From: Anthracocystis setariae
Taxonomy: Eukaryota > Basidiomycota > Ustilaginomycetes > Ustilaginales > Ustilaginaceae
Assembly: GCA_928724745.1 (NCBI GenBank)
Contig: CAKMXJ010000012.1
Span: 310,001 to 374,000 of the forward strand
Length of the DNA: 64,000 nucleotides
Reading direction: 5' to 3'
Shown: in pieces, positions 62,701 to 64,000 of the stretch
Numbering within the stretch: the first letter of the stretch is position 1
Layout of the letters: the number at the start of each line of letters is the position of its first letter
The notes under the pieces: generated by a model
Database searches by the model: none
What the model was told of the DNA's origin: nothing
Seen by the model: only the letters and a program-made list of their open reading frames with translations
Made by a program: the position numbers and the translations under genes

Positions 62701-63457
62701 GTAGAGCTTGGCCATCTTGTCGATGCCCTGCTTGTACTGCTTCTCGATTTGCAGCTTGAATTCGAGCTGGTGAAGCATGCGCGAAATCTTGGCGGTGGTG
62801 TGTGGGGTATCATCCTTGATCAAGTCGAGGTTGGTGTAGTTGCGACGCGCGCTGGTGCCCATACGTTGCATGGCAGGCTGCCATGTCCCGGGACCGCCTG
62901 GACCGTACGGGCCCTGGTTGGCGTACTGGGCGTAAGAGGCGTCGGAACCGTTGTCTGGCGCTGCGGGAAGTGGGCGATCATCGTGTCGACGAGCATTGAT
63001 GGCGGGGGAGGGGGGATTGGAGCTGCCGAGGTAGGAGGAGCTGCTGTCGCCAGGATAGGATCGGCCGCTGACGGAGCTGGCGACGCTGGGTTTAGAAGAG
63101 GCGAGGCTCTGGCGGCTGTCGGCTGGAGTGGTGCTGCCTGCGGGAGTGTCGGTGCGGAAGGGACCGCCGCTAGCTCGACGCGATTTAAGACTGTCGAGCG
63201 ACTCTTGGAGGTAAGAGATGTTGCGCTGCGCTTCGCGGATCTGGGACTCGGCTTGACGGATCACATCGGGATTGCTGGTAGCTGCACGAAGCGCCTGGTT
63301 GCCTTCCATGATACGACGCTGCGTCTGGATACGGGCATACACCTCGGCCACCTTGGATTCGGTTGGGTCCTGCGATTGGAGCAAAAAGAAGAGTCAGTTA
63401 ATGCTGGTCTGCATGGTACAGGGCCTGGCTCGGATGCGGATGTAAACTTACAGCCAT
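59737..63457 (-). CDS. PKC1: Protein kinase C, fungal PKC1
   Basis: Two exons, complement join(59737..63369,63452..63457), 1212 aa. Exon 1 is only ATGGCT, followed by donor GTAAGT; after 82 bases the acceptor GCAG gives DPTESKVAEVYARIQTQRRI. Domain order: HR1a (start), HR1b (about 170-250), C2 (about 283-455), two C1 zinc fingers (about 497 and 563; HKFVSRQFYQVLRCALCGEF and [20 protein letters not shown]), a Gln/Pro-rich linker, and the kinase from about 885. The kinase has LGKGNFGKVML, IKVLKKE, YRDLKLDNILL, ADYGLCKE (Asp-Tyr-Gly in place of DFG, as in other Pkc1), GTPEFMAPEIL and an AGC tail with FSWTAP. It is the Rho1-activated kinase above the wall-integrity MAPK cascade. Ends tail-to-tail with the F-BAR gene. 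Confidence 0.96.
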
Positions 63458-64000
63458 TGTCAAGTATAGCGGCTTGTGTCAGCTTCAAGACGGAGGGTGA
63501 GAGATGGGAGGTCCAAAGATAGATGGTAAAGCGATCGGAGTCGAAGCCCAACGATAACTTGCTTGGAAGTTGTCCGGTAGAGTCAGGTAGTATCTACTGG
63601 TGATGAAGAGGAGACGAGATGAGTGCGCCGAATCTCGGGTTGCAAAACGTCGGTGCTGGATGCTGGCGAATCGAAGCGACGTCGTGGGATGACAAGGCGG
63701 AAAGAGGATGGGTGGGTAGCACTAGTTGAGTCGTTACTGGGTCTCAGGCGATGAGGCAGGTTCGCAGATAGCAACTGTGCGGAAGCAGCCCAATCCGGAT
63801 CGATCTAGGTGGAAGGTTGGGGGAAGGCGTGGTGTCCAGTGATGAACGCCAGAAGGCAGACGAAGGGGTGGACTAGAAGGCAAAGGGCAATGGCACGAAC
63901 AGCAATCGTCACGAGCGGCCAAGCCGAGAGTGAGCGAGCCATGGGTAAAACGGCGACGGCAGCAGTGCAAGCAAAGCAGCTTTGACCAACGTTGCGCTGA
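63458..64000. other. Upstream region of PKC1 to the window end
   Basis: Presumed promoter and leader of PKC1. No TATA box, repeat or further gene seen. Confidence 0.5.

Noticed and set aside
61549..63522. 657-codon open frame antisense to PKC1
   Set aside because: Mirrors the C1 and C2 coding sequence of PKC1; no independent homology.
1..64000. Transposon, CRISPR array or rRNA genes
   Set aside because: No reverse transcriptase, transposase, long terminal repeats, spaced direct repeats or rRNA cores were seen.

Overview
The window is nuclear DNA from a smut fungus (Ustilaginomycetes, close to Ustilago/Sporisorium). Three things support this. Genes have few introns, and those present begin GTAAGT/GTATGT/GTAGGT; several sit within a few codons of the start ATG. 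The intergenic DNA holds intron-bearing tRNA genes and microsatellites. The gene set joins core eukaryotic genes to a secreted chorismate mutase of the smut Cmu1 type and a fungal phytochrome hybrid kinase.

Layout. 1-6.4 kb: a Ypd1-like phosphotransfer protein (+), a gene-poor stretch, and a large arrestin-domain protein (-). 6.4-13.1 kb: a degenerate HSP90-like relic beside tRNA-Val(AAC), an XPG/FEN-type nuclease (-) and, divergently, the spliceosomal DEAH helicase Prp2/DHX16 (+). 13.1-16.3 kb: a small four-cysteine secreted protein, the four-exon SND2/TMEM208 homologue and a GPI-anchored Ser/Thr-rich protein, all on (-). 16.9-21.3 kb: mitochondrial ILV3 (+) and a TcdA/Tcd-type tRNA t6A dehydratase (-), convergent. 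21.5-28.2 kb: tRNA-Thr(UGU), an Asi-like membrane RING protein (-) and a membrane-anchored aspartic protease (-). 28.2-32 kb: a gene-free block with pentanucleotide repeats. 32-34.7 kb: RHO1 (+) and a GPI-anchored secreted protein of unknown function (-). 36.9-46 kb: a zinc alcohol dehydrogenase (+), the phytochrome (+) and the Cmu1-like chorismate mutase (-). 47-53.5 kb: a PQ-loop membrane protein (+), a mitochondrial-looking unknown (-), tRNA-Phe(GAA) and a Hos3-type histone deacetylase (+). 53.5-64 kb: RIO1 kinase (-), an F-BAR/RhoGAP-like protein (+) and protein kinase C PKC1 (-).

Functional links. The phytochrome ends in a receiver domain and Ypd1 is the usual next carrier of its phosphate, so two consecutive steps of one phosphorelay lie in the window. 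RHO1, its effector PKC1 and a RhoGAP-like protein (a possible Rho regulator) also lie here, covering part of the cell-wall-integrity pathway. Five secreted or surface proteins (the small secreted protein, two GPI proteins, the aspartic protease and the chorismate mutase) form the host- or wall-facing set.

The clearest unexplained signals are a dispersed palindromic GTACTGTAC/TACAGTAC motif concentrated in gene-free DNA, six copies of an EKxxLYxxAR segment in the arrestin protein, a Glu-to-Gln change at a catalytic position of the chorismate mutase, and the absence of a recognisable arginine finger in the RhoGAP-like protein. Exon boundaries were set by eye from splice motifs and reading frame.
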